Positions 1 through 5,490 are shown, counted from the stretch's first letter. The stretch: 6,841 bases of DNA from Xanthobacteraceae bacterium (GCA_030039655.1 JASHVC010000125.1:1-6841); one strand, 5' to 3'. A program made the numbers and translations. The notes: generated from the letters alone by a model not told the origin.

Positions 1-165
1 CAGGGTCGAGGAGCGCTTCCCATTGCCATGGAGACTTGCGGAGAGATCACTGGCCCGGCCGCAAACAAGAAAAGGGCCCGACAATACCCTGTCGAGCTCA
101 TCCTCGAGTCGAATGACGCCCGTGTAATTTCGATCGCTGGGCAGGCGTACAACAAGCTTCAGCAC
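1..165 (-). CDS. Unrecognised protein, N-terminal part, runs off the left edge
   Basis: The minus-strand frame is open from 258 to the window edge and reads like real protein, with good codon use and a GPFLVCGRAS stretch about 35 codons in. I place the start at the GTG at 165-163 because a G-rich Shine-Dalgarno-like run (TGGGGGGA) lies 6 bases before it and the resulting N-terminus, MLKLVVRLP, is natural. The GTG at 180-178 is an alternative. The frame is also coding-like upstream of either start (RAAWWSLTSDFQRW), which suggests the gene may once have begun further up, at the ATG at 321, and is now cut by the amber codon at 259-261. The GPF-V-GRA pattern weakly recalls secreted L,D-transpeptidase-like proteins of Rhizobiales, but the diagnostic part lies outside the window, so no function is assigned. 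The 65-aa plus-strand ORF over the same bases is taken as its shadow. Confidence 0.5.
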   Translation of the reverse strand, partial: MLKLVVRLPSDRNYTGVIRLEDELDRVLSGPFLVCGRASDLSASLHGNGKRSSTL

Positions 166-317
166 GGTTTGTCCCCCCACATCGAGTTGATCAAAAATTC
201 CCCATCGCTGGAAGTCCGACGTTAGCGACCACCAGGCCGCCCGAACGCTACGCCTCGACTACGCTATGTCGGCGAAGGCCTCGCCTTGCACGGCTGCCCC
301 GAAATAATGTTCGAGGA

Positions 318-521
318 TCATACCTTGCCGCAAGAGATATCAAACTTATCAACTCCGCTCGTGGTCGTCGACTCATTTCCGCGCCAGGATAATTCCGGTA
401 GCAGATCTAGTTCTTCAGGCAGGGTTTCGCGAAGCCTGTCGGGCGGCTCTTCAAACAGTGAAACCGCGGGAAAAGGGTGTAGAATTTTCGAGAGCTGTGG
501 GCGTACAACATAGGACAGCAT
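318..521 (-). CDS. Hypothetical 67-aa protein, possibly a gene remnant
   Basis: This minus-strand ORF starts at ATG 521-519 and ends with TGA at 320-318. Its acidic middle part (residues about 24-50, with PPDRLRETLPEELDLLPEL) and codon use look more protein-like than the plus-strand frames opposite. Its stop overlaps the next in-line start as ATGA (321-318), the usual sign of translational coupling, although the ORF it couples to is only 20 codons long before an amber stop. Against it: there is no Shine-Dalgarno before the ATG, an in-frame TAG lies five codons upstream, and only 42 bp separate its start from the divergent sulfotransferase start. It may be the 3' remainder of a longer gene truncated when the sulfotransferase segment arrived. 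I do not recognise a family. Confidence 0.33.
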   Translation of the reverse strand: MLSYVVRPQLSKILHPFPAVSLFEEPPDRLRETLPEELDLLPELSWRGNESTTTSGVDKFDISCGKV

Positions 522-550
522 ACCGGTAGCTTGGCGCTAAGTAGCGAATG

Positions 551-557
551 AGGGAGG
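551..557 (+). promoter_or_regulatory. Ribosome binding site deciding a TTG start
   Basis: AGGGAGG at 551-557 sits 6 bases before the TTG at 564. An in-frame TGA at 549-551 excludes any earlier start, and the next in-frame ATG would remove the sulfonate-donor binding loop. Together these fix TTG as the start codon of the sulfotransferase. Confidence 0.75.
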
Positions 558-563
558 GCCCGT

Positions 564-1466
564 TTGCGGGATCTCGAACTATTGGATACCTGTGTCCGCG
601 CAAAAGCAGAACTGGTGGCAGGGTGGCTGGAGAGTTCAGATGTGGCGTTTTTATCCATAACGAAATCCGGGCGGACGTGGGTGCGTTTTTTCTTGCAGGA
701 ATACTTTGGCCATCTTTGTGGAACCAGCTTTGACCTGCGGCCTCGCGTGATGCCGGCGAGTCATAGCTCACCGTCAATCTGCTTTACGGCAGATTTTTTC
801 GATCTTTACGCTACCAAGGATGTTACTCCATTCATTGTGTTTAAGGCTGAGATGAGGACGCGGAAACTTATCCTGCTTGTTCGAGACCCGCGCGATGTAG
901 TGATTTCGTATTTTCACTGGACTCGAAGTCGCACGCCAGTTGAATTTTCACAACATGTTCCGAGTGGAATGATCGAGGAGTTCGTACGGTCACAGGTCTT
1001 TGGGTTAGAACGCATCTCGCAGATGCATTTGGCTGAAATGGAGTTTTATGACGAACATCCAGGACCAAAATTTCTTATTAAATACGAGGATCTTTGGTTT
1101 CACAAAGGCGAAATGTTTGGGCAACTGCTTCAGTTTCTCGGAGAAACACCAATTAATAAGAACGCATTTGATCAAGCGCTCGATCGAGCCGAATTTAGCG
1201 AAATGCAAAAACTTGAAATCTCAATCAGCAAGGCTGGAAAAGCGCGTGATTATTTGAGGCTGGGCGTAGAAAATTGGTCTGGCGACATAAATGCGCTTAA
1301 AGTACGTCGAGGGGGAGTGGAGGGCTTTCGAGAAAGCCTTCCCGAACTAGCTGATCCAGTGCATCTAAACGCAAAATTTCCCAGCACTCGAAGAGTTCTC
1401 ACTAGCTCTGGTGGTGGCCAGGAGCGGCCGGCCGAGCGAAGTTTGCCCTGCACCCGGTTCGGCTGA
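564..1466 (+). CDS. Sulfotransferase domain protein (PAPS-dependent type)
   Basis: The 300-aa protein belongs to the Sulfotransfer_1 type, which moves a sulfonate group from the donor PAPS to a hydroxyl or amine on a carbohydrate, lipid or small molecule. Residues 31-42 (SITKSGRTWVRF) form the 5'-phosphosulfate loop with Lys34. Residues 104-119 (LLVRDPRDVVISYFHW) form the 3'-phosphate motif with Arg107 and Ser115. KYEDL is at 173-177, and the C-terminal RRGGVEGF (248-255) matches the family's R-K-G-x-x-G segment. His67 is a candidate catalytic base, but only by position. Length fits the family. The start is the only one possible: TTG with a strong Shine-Dalgarno. There is no signal peptide, so it should be cytoplasmic. 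The last 20 or so residues (SSGGGQERP onward) look unnatural and lie beside IS3 debris, so the native C-terminus may be lost. AT-richer codon use suggests transfer. The acceptor substrate cannot be told. Confidence 0.9.
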   Translation: MRDLELLDTCVRAKAELVAGWLESSDVAFLSITKSGRTWVRFFLQEYFGHLCGTSFDLRPRVMPASHSSPSICFTADFFDLYATKDVTPFIVFKAEMRTRKLILLVRDPRDVVISYFHWTRSRTPVEFSQHVPSGMIEEFVRSQVFGLERISQMHLAEMEFYDEHPGPKFLIKYEDLWFHKGEMFGQLLQFLGETPINKNAFDQALDRAEFSEMQKLEISISKAGKARDYLRLGVENWSGDINALKVRRGGVEGFRESLPELADPVHLNAKFPSTRRVLTSSGGGQERPAERSLPCTRFG

Positions 1467-1474
1467 TGGCATCC

Positions 1475-1672
1475 TAAGGCTAATTTCATTCGCTTTTCGA
1501 GCTCCACTGGACTCAGGTAGGATCGTCGAGTGTCTGCGCTGGCGTTGTAAAAGCATTGAATGCAATCGAACACGTCAGCCTTCGCATCTTTGCGTGTCCG
1601 ACATGGTTTGCGAGCTGCGTGCCCGGTCTTCAGTGACGACGCCGCTTCACTTCGAGCAATATCGTCGTTAGA
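1475..1672 (-). pseudogene. IS3-family transposase (OrfB) C-terminal remnant
   Basis: Read on the minus strand, the sequence gives SSLKTGHAARKPCRTRKDAK, then ADVFDCIQCFYN, and later YLSPVELEKRMKLAL. This matches the end of the IS3-group integrase-type transposase, whose usual form is SLKTERTARK-Y-TRDEAKADVFDYIE-FYN, then RRHSTIGYLSPVEFE. The RRHSTI block is present but in another frame (QRQRRHSTI) between about 1519 and 1546. One small indel therefore leaves the frame and a second restores it. The catalytic DDE residues, apart from the region near the final Glu, are absent, and both the 5' part of the gene and a matching left end are missing. It is a dead fragment, evidence of past transposition beside the sulfotransferase gene. 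IS3 membership is confident; the exact element is not. Confidence 0.75.
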
Positions 1673-1803
1673 GCTTGGCACTGTTTCTCTTGCGCCCCGC
1701 AATATGAGACGCCTGGCTGGCGCTTTTTCTGAAAATGGATCATGCTCGGGCGTGAATTACAGTCGTTACCGAGTTTCACGAAACCTCATACCGAGCTGCT
1801 GCC

Positions 1804-2709
1804 ATGCAAAGATATCGCGTCTTTCTTTCCTCGACTTTCATCGATTTGATTGAATACAGACAAGCGGTGCAGGCAGCCATTCGACAGCTCGGCGCTATAG
1901 ACGTATCGATGGAGCATTTTGGTGCGAGGGATGAGCGCCCGGTGGACGAGTGTGTGCGTCTAGTCAGCAACGAAAGCGACTTGTTCGTCGGCGTTTATGC
2001 CCATCGATACGGTTATATCCCGGACGACGCCCATATCTCAATTTCCGAGATGGAATACCGAGCGGCCACAGACGCGTCCCTTCCACGGTTCATTTACCTG
2101 GGGGATGAAGGACAGCCTTGGCTTCCTAAATACATAGACGGCGATGAAAACGAAAAAAAACTTCGCTTATTCAAAGACACACTGCTGAAGCGTCACATTT
2201 GCCAGACTTTCGGCAATAAGGATCAACTCGCGACCAAGGTAGTGGCCGATATTGGTCGTCATATTGCGATGGCGAATACACCCAAGGTCGATCCAGTGCC
2301 CGTCAGTTACATCGGCGAGGACTCTGCTTTGGTAGCGCAACGATTGGAGATATCCGAGGAATGGAATACGCGACTTAACGGTATCTATGACGAAAACCGT
2401 TCGGTATTTCTGACACATGTCATCCGACCATCGTCGAAGCCAGCCCAAAAATTTGACGTTTTTATTTACCTTGTCCGCCATGAATCCGACGATCTAACCG
2501 ATGTTCAGAGAGCTGAGTTCTTCCTGGGCCCTTACTGGTCCAGCAAGGTATTTGCCGCAAGCGAGCGCAACGGTTTTATCGGAATTGCGACTTCTGCTTA
2601 CGGCACTTTTCTATGCATCTGCCGAATCACATTTGACGACGGTTACCAAGTAGACTTGCAGCGATATATCGACTTCGAAATGCAAAGAACCGGCGGCAGC
2701 GGCACATAG
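1804..2709 (+). CDS. DUF4062 - pYEATS fusion protein, predicted stress/immunity signalling
   Basis: The 301-aa cytoplasmic protein has two recognisable parts. Residues 3-155 are a DUF4062 domain: YRVFLSSTFIDL at 4-15, then CVRLVSNESDLFVGVYAHRYGY around 50-71, and ISISEMEYRAA at 78-88. DUF4062 is an alpha/beta domain known from the N-termini of NACHT-type and other signalling ATPases. Residues about 215-295 match the prokaryotic YEATS (pYEATS) pattern: a strand (FDVFIYLV), then AEFFLGPYWSSKVF, SAYGTFLCICRITFDDG and RYIDFEM. The linker (160-214) shows no known domain. Both domains were connected by comparative genomics to prokaryotic conflict and signalling systems, and eukaryotic YEATS domains bind acylated lysine; a sensing role here is inference. 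The start is fixed by the N-terminal strand of DUF4062, although the Shine-Dalgarno is weak. It is monocistronic and converges on the DUF2971 gene. No effector domain is visible. Confidence 0.92.
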   Translation: MQRYRVFLSSTFIDLIEYRQAVQAAIRQLGAIDVSMEHFGARDERPVDECVRLVSNESDLFVGVYAHRYGYIPDDAHISISEMEYRAATDASLPRFIYLGDEGQPWLPKYIDGDENEKKLRLFKDTLLKRHICQTFGNKDQLATKVVADIGRHIAMANTPKVDPVPVSYIGEDSALVAQRLEISEEWNTRLNGIYDENRSVFLTHVIRPSSKPAQKFDVFIYLVRHESDDLTDVQRAEFFLGPYWSSKVFAASERNGFIGIATSAYGTFLCICRITFDDGYQVDLQRYIDFEMQRTGGSGT

Positions 2710-2945
2710 CCCGGACCGTCGCTCATAACGGCTGTACGCGTGGGTTTTCTATTAACAGCGCGTCGCCCTACGATCAACATTCTCCTTAAATTAAAACGCC
2801 GGAGCGATTTAGCGGGCGGCTGAAACAATTTGAAAAATTAAACCGAGCTGCGGTTACTGCGTGTGGGATACGGCAACCACGCGCGTATCCGTAGCCGTAC
2901 TCATAAGTGGAACCACAAGCAGCGGCGCCCGCCATGAGGCTCGTT
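2710..2945. other. Convergent intergenic spacer, no gene seen
   Basis: The 236 bp between the two convergent stop codons hold no convincing ORF. A 7-bp inverted repeat, GGATACG (2866-2872) with CGTATCC (2884-2890) around an 11-base loop, could end transcription from either side. There is no T-run after either arm, so it is not a classical intrinsic terminator. Confidence 0.4.
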
Positions 2946-3698
2946 TCACACTTCGCCATCCTGGACCGTGAGATGAGTCAATGTCTCCTTGGCTTCCACG
3001 TCGACCTCGTCCCAAGTCGGGGAATAGCCATCTAATTCCATAGTGTACATTTTGATGCTTTTGGTGTGCATCTTGCGGCTGTTCAACGCGCGCACAGCTT
3101 GCTCTATCAGCTCGCGTTGCTGATCGGAAATGCGCGTCCCAAGGTATACTTCCCTCAATGATTCTCGGTCGCAGTAAACCTCTCCCGGAGTCGCTAACAC
3201 CCTCCACTCCCTTTCGTATGACCAGTTGTACTGCTTTTGGGAGAGCACATGACGTGCAGCCTCCTTCATGTCCCCTAGGTTGGTGATGCTCAACCGCGGA
3301 GGCTTATCAACGTAAGCGACGCGGACTAAAATCGCATCTTTAGGGAGGGCTTTTAGCAATGCTTGTGTAGAGTAGCCGAAGCAGATGCCTTTGAAGTTTC
3401 CAGCGTAGTGCGCCCACATTAGCATGTGATCGTTCGCCTCGCAGAAGCAGGCAATACCAACGTTCGATTTCCGATCGCCAAGTTGCCGCAGAGTCTCCCG
3501 ATAGTTGTCGGCTTCCCTCAACAAAGCGCTGGAGCGGAACAGACCCTCCATCGGATCATTCATCGCGGTAAAGTCCGCGCACCAGAGATAGCCGTTATTT
3601 ATCGACGAAATCTCCTCGGCGAACGCGTTTGGACTGCGATCCAGAGATCGGTAGCGATAAAGACGCGTGGGTGTTATGGGCGCTTGCACCTTCGCCAC
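2946..3698 (-). CDS. DUF2971 domain-containing protein
   Basis: The 250-aa protein shows the full DUF2971 signature. LYRYRSL is at 13-19, the NDPMEG box at 47-52, and the central CFCEAND..MWAHYAGNFKGICFGY at 84-109. A conserved lysine and the WSYEREWR segment lie at 155-166, and YLGTRI at 185-190. The strongly conserved polar residues (Asn47-Asp48, Glu87, His97, Lys103, Glu162-Glu164-Arg166) suggest an enzyme, but no activity is established for the family as far as I know. It has no signal peptide or membrane segment. The start is GTG at 3698-3696, chosen because GGGAG lies 7 bases upstream and the family begins close to the LYRYRSL strand. DUF2971 genes commonly occur in accessory and mobile regions, sometimes near defence genes. 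Here it faces the DUF4062-pYEATS gene tail to tail, so the two are not one operon. Confidence 0.92.
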   Translation of the reverse strand: MAKVQAPITPTRLYRYRSLDRSPNAFAEEISSINNGYLWCADFTAMNDPMEGLFRSSALLREADNYRETLRQLGDRKSNVGIACFCEANDHMLMWAHYAGNFKGICFGYSTQALLKALPKDAILVRVAYVDKPPRLSITNLGDMKEAARHVLSQKQYNWSYEREWRVLATPGEVYCDRESLREVYLGTRISDQQRELIEQAVRALNSRKMHTKSIKMYTMELDGYSPTWDEVDVEAKETLTHLTVQDGEV

Positions 3699-4200
3699 GG
3701 TTCGCTCCCATTGGAATAACTAGCCAATTTTCGTACTATAGTTCCGGTGTCAGCTATGGGGAATGAGGCCTGACTGTGGAAAATGCCAGGGGCGGAATAG
3801 CAGCGACCTTCGCCATGGGCAATACGGCGAAGCGCGAGCGGTGAAAAGCTTGCGAGCGCGAGCTTTTGCTCCGCTTTGATGAGTCAATGCTAGCGACAGG
3901 GCGCTCTCGACTGGACCGTAGCATGCACCCAACTATCGGGAGCCCCGACCGGAAGCAGTCGATCCACCAAGGGGCGTCGTCCAGCGTTCGGCCAAATGAA
4001 CAGGACGATACCGGCATCAGCGCAACGCGCGACCACCCGAATAACGGTAAGGCCGCGAAAAGATTGCTCTACCTCGTCTTCGAATCCATGATGAAGGGGC
4101 CCTGGTGCCGAGTCCGAAGAGAAGCAGGAGCCCGCGGACGACGTCGAAACTGTCATGGTGGATAGTCTTAATGTCGGTTTCTCTAATCGGCCGTTAGGGG
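3699..4200. other. About 500 bp without a confident gene
   Basis: Several overlapping ORFs of 60-100 codons exist on both strands, but none has a Shine-Dalgarno together with protein-like composition. The most protein-like piece is on the minus strand near 3890-4156 (around FEDEVEQSFRGLTVIRVVARC), which is open but has no ribosome site and no family I recognise. The AT-rich part at 3720-3760 presumably holds the promoter of the DUF2971 gene. The rest may be a decayed gene or a dispersed intergenic repeat. Confidence 0.4.
3837..3875. repeat. Long imperfect inverted repeat (hairpin)
   Basis: AAAAGCT at 3844-3850 pairs with AGCTTTT at 3861-3867 around a 10-base loop. After a small internal loop (2 against 3 bases), AGCGG at 3837-3841 pairs with CCGCT at 3871-3875. 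Twelve pairs in all form a stem within the gene-poor stretch. There is no T-run outside the stem, so it may be a repeat-element structure rather than a terminator. Confidence 0.5.
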
Positions 4201-4411
4201 TCAATATCTTCCAGTCAAAATTGTGCAGATGCTGCGCTGGCGTAGCATTAGGATGGCACCGGTCAGCACGTATTTGGCGGCCTCGATGAGTGCGTCGTCG
4301 TCCTCCTGCAGGTCTCTCGGCAAGCAGCTTAGCGAGGCGCTGCTGATCTGCGACAGAATGCTTCTGCTGAAGGTCTTTGAGGATCTCGAATACGCTTTTC
4401 TTTGGGGCCAC
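4201..4411 (-). pseudogene. Small hypothetical gene broken by a +1 frameshift
   Basis: Two minus-strand frames join into one sensible helical protein. From GTG 4411, preceded by GGAGA at a good distance, comes MAPKKSVFEILKDLQQKH, then SVADQQRLAKLLAE. In the next frame follows DLQEDDDALIEAAKYVLTG, then AILMLRQRS, ending at TGA 4203-4201. Removing one base from the TCTCTC run at 4313-4318 restores a continuous frame of about 69 codons; without it, the first frame runs on into basic nonsense. The reconstructed protein would be small, soluble and mainly helical, with no domain I know. It follows the XRE regulator on the same strand after 96 bp, so it was probably the last gene of that cluster. 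A sequencing or assembly error in the dinucleotide run is the alternative to genuine decay. Confidence 0.6.
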
Positions 4412-4507
4412 GCCGGTTCTCCGAGTCGGGAGTTTATCACAGCGGTCGCGGCTCATTTCCACGATCGCGGCGGCTCGTTGGCTGGAGCTCGCCGCGCTGC
4501 GGTGCGC

Positions 4508-4897
4508 TTATTTTTCCGCCAGAGATTCAATCAGCTCGATGACAACGCGGCGACGGTATCGGCTTTTGATCTTGGGAAACGCTTGCGAGATCGTGGCGCC
4601 TTCCTTGGTTGCCAGGAAGCTCATGTCCAAGGCACCGTCACCGGCCTTGTGATTTACGCCGGGGACGCCCTTGAAAAAATCGTTCGGCGTTACGTTGAGC
4701 AATTGGCAGAACTGAGCCATGCGCGAGCCGCTGATCCGATTGGTCCCCTTTTCGTATTTTTGCACCTGCTGAAAGGTCAATTTGACCGCAGCGGCCACCT
4801 GCTCCTGGCTCATGCTCTTCTGTAGCCGAAAGGCACGAAGATTGTGGCCAATGATCTTGTCCACCGCCTGCTCGTCGGGTCGTTGGATTTTTGTCAT
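4508..4897 (-). CDS. XRE-family HTH transcriptional regulator (PraR/PhrR-like)
   Basis: The 129-aa protein has a Cro/CI-type helix-turn-helix at about residues 17-76: IGHNLRAFRLQKSMSQEQVA, then the recognition region LTFQQVQKYEKGTNRISGSR, then LLNVTPNDFF. The FQQVQKYEKGTNRIS core and the C-terminal ISQAFPKIKSRYRRRVVIELIESLAE are typical of the rhizobial PhrR/PraR group, which acts on biofilm, quorum-sensing and stress genes. Membership of that group is my inference. I start at ATG 4897-4895. The ORF extends 36 codons further upstream, but that stretch overlaps the small membrane-protein gene and is not conserved in type; AGGCGG lies just before the ATG. It follows the 46-aa membrane protein by 44 bp and precedes the frameshifted small gene, suggesting one transcript. 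Its own operator is not evident. Confidence 0.93.
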   Translation of the reverse strand: MTKIQRPDEQAVDKIIGHNLRAFRLQKSMSQEQVAAAVKLTFQQVQKYEKGTNRISGSRMAQFCQLLNVTPNDFFKGVPGVNHKAGDGALDMSFLATKEGATISQAFPKIKSRYRRRVVIELIESLAEK

Positions 4898-4941
4898 GCG
4901 GCCGCCTGGCCTCATCTCCGGAAACACGGATCTCGGAGAGG

Positions 4942-5082
4942 TTACGATACCGTCACCAGCACACTGAATACGTAGTAAGCTGATATCACTAGAGTTGCGA
5001 CCCACACGGCGGCGGCCAAATTCACAAGCATCCGGTGATGGCGGAAGTCGTGGCGGGTGTCCCGAGATGTCGTCGTCAGCAT
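4942..5082 (-). CDS. 46-aa single-helix membrane protein
   Basis: A short minus-strand ORF from ATG 5082-5080 to TAA 4944-4942. Residues 1-17 (MLTTTSRDTRHDFRHHR) are polar and rich in His and Arg. Residues about 19-45 form one long hydrophobic helix (from LVNLAAAVW through AYYVFSVLVTV), so an N-in inner-membrane protein is expected by the positive-inside rule. A strong Shine-Dalgarno, GGAGG at 5095-5091, lies 8 bases from the ATG, and a promoter with a CRP-type palindrome lies upstream. It is the first gene of a likely transcript with the XRE regulator 44 bp downstream. Similar short N-polar, one-helix proteins are common and unannotated in Rhizobiales. No function can be given. The ribosome site, the composition and the context make it more than a chance ORF. 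Confidence 0.72.
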   Translation of the reverse strand: MLTTTSRDTRHDFRHHRMLVNLAAAVWVATLVISAYYVFSVLVTVS

Positions 5083-5109
5083 TAGTCCCCCCTCCGTCCG
5101 ATGCTGCTA

Positions 5110-5115
5110 TTCATA
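5110..5115 (-). promoter_or_regulatory. Putative -10 element of the membrane protein/XRE promoter
   Basis: TATGAA reads on the minus strand from 5115 to 5110, four of six bases matching TATAAT and followed by T. It predicts a transcript start near 5103 and a leader of about 20 bases before the ATG at 5082. No TTGACA-like -35 is present at the right distance, as expected if an activator replaces it. Confidence 0.4.
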
Positions 5116-5136
5116 AATGCGGCAGGCGAGACGCTC

Positions 5137-5152
5137 TGTGATCGCCATCACA
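5137..5152. promoter_or_regulatory. CRP-type binding site, perfect palindrome
   Basis: TGTGATCGCCATCACA is a perfect TGTGA-N6-TCACA palindrome, the core consensus of CRP-class regulators. Its centre (5144.5) lies 41.5 bases upstream of the start predicted from the TATGAA element at 5115-5110, exactly the class II activator position. It would act on the minus-strand cluster that starts at 5082. Confidence 0.5.
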
Positions 5153-5199
5153 AGTCGACGCTTTTGAGCTAACCGCTTGCTTGAAGGACTTTTTGCCAG

Positions 5200-5218
5200 C
5201 CGGCGGCTCTGCCGCCGG
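5200..5218. repeat. Perfect GC-rich hairpin, 8-bp stem
   Basis: CCGGCGGC (5200-5207) and GCCGCCGG (5211-5218) are perfect inverted copies around a TCT loop. The only nearby T-run (5190-5194) lies on the 5' side on the plus strand, so this is not a normal intrinsic terminator in either direction. It may be a REP-like intergenic element or limit read-through between divergent units. Confidence 0.45.
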
Positions 5219-5427
5219 TGTCACACTTCGTCTGAAAGCGGCCTCACCGTAGCCGCATATGAGATTTTTGAGTTGCTATGTTTGACGCGATTGTACGTCG
5301 CGAAAGTTTCGCACATTGGCGCTGTCGTCGCAGGATCGCCGGGCAGCCTTTGTGTCTTGCGAAGGCTTTACAAGCTGGTTCGCCAATTTTGTACCGGCAG
5401 GCTCGATACGGTGGCCGGCCCCGCTGC

Positions 5428-5456
5428 TTGCTTGGACTCGGAACAGGGAGTATACA
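5428..5456 (+). promoter_or_regulatory. Possible sigma70-type promoter
   Basis: TTGCTT (5428-5433) and TATACA (5451-5456) are separated by exactly 17 bases. A start near 5463 would give a leader of about 28 bases before the ATG at 5491, with GGCGGGAAG between. The -35 match is only moderate. Confidence 0.33.
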
Positions 5457-5490
5457 CATTCATCGGATTTCATTGGCGGGAAGCGTGCGA

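Noticed and set aside
28..225. 65-aa plus-strand ORF at the left edge
   Set aside because: It lies antisense to a more protein-like minus-strand frame and has no ribosome site or recognisable family.
286..513. 75-aa plus-strand ORF
   Set aside because: Low-complexity Ser/Arg-rich translation with no ribosome site; the opposite frame is more natural.
1250..1702. 150-aa minus-strand ORF taken as one intact protein
   Set aside because: Only its first half matches an IS3 transposase, and with internal frameshifts; the second half is the antisense shadow of the sulfotransferase.
1710..1728. CGCC-loop-GGCG followed by CTTTTT as an intrinsic terminator
   Set aside because: The stem is only 4 bp and lies about 245 bp past the sulfotransferase stop, too weak to call.
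1751..1780. CGTGAA / TTCACG inverted repeat upstream of the DUF4062 gene as an operator
   Set aside because: Six-base arms 18 bases apart are expected by chance; no further symmetry.
3890..4462. 190-aa minus-strand ORF as a single gene
   Set aside because: Its start belongs to the small helical gene, but after the one-base insertion the frame becomes basic nonsense; the tail has no ribosome site or family.
4223..4825. 200-aa plus-strand ORF
   Set aside because: Antisense to the XRE gene and the frameshifted small gene; a shadow frame with no ribosome site.
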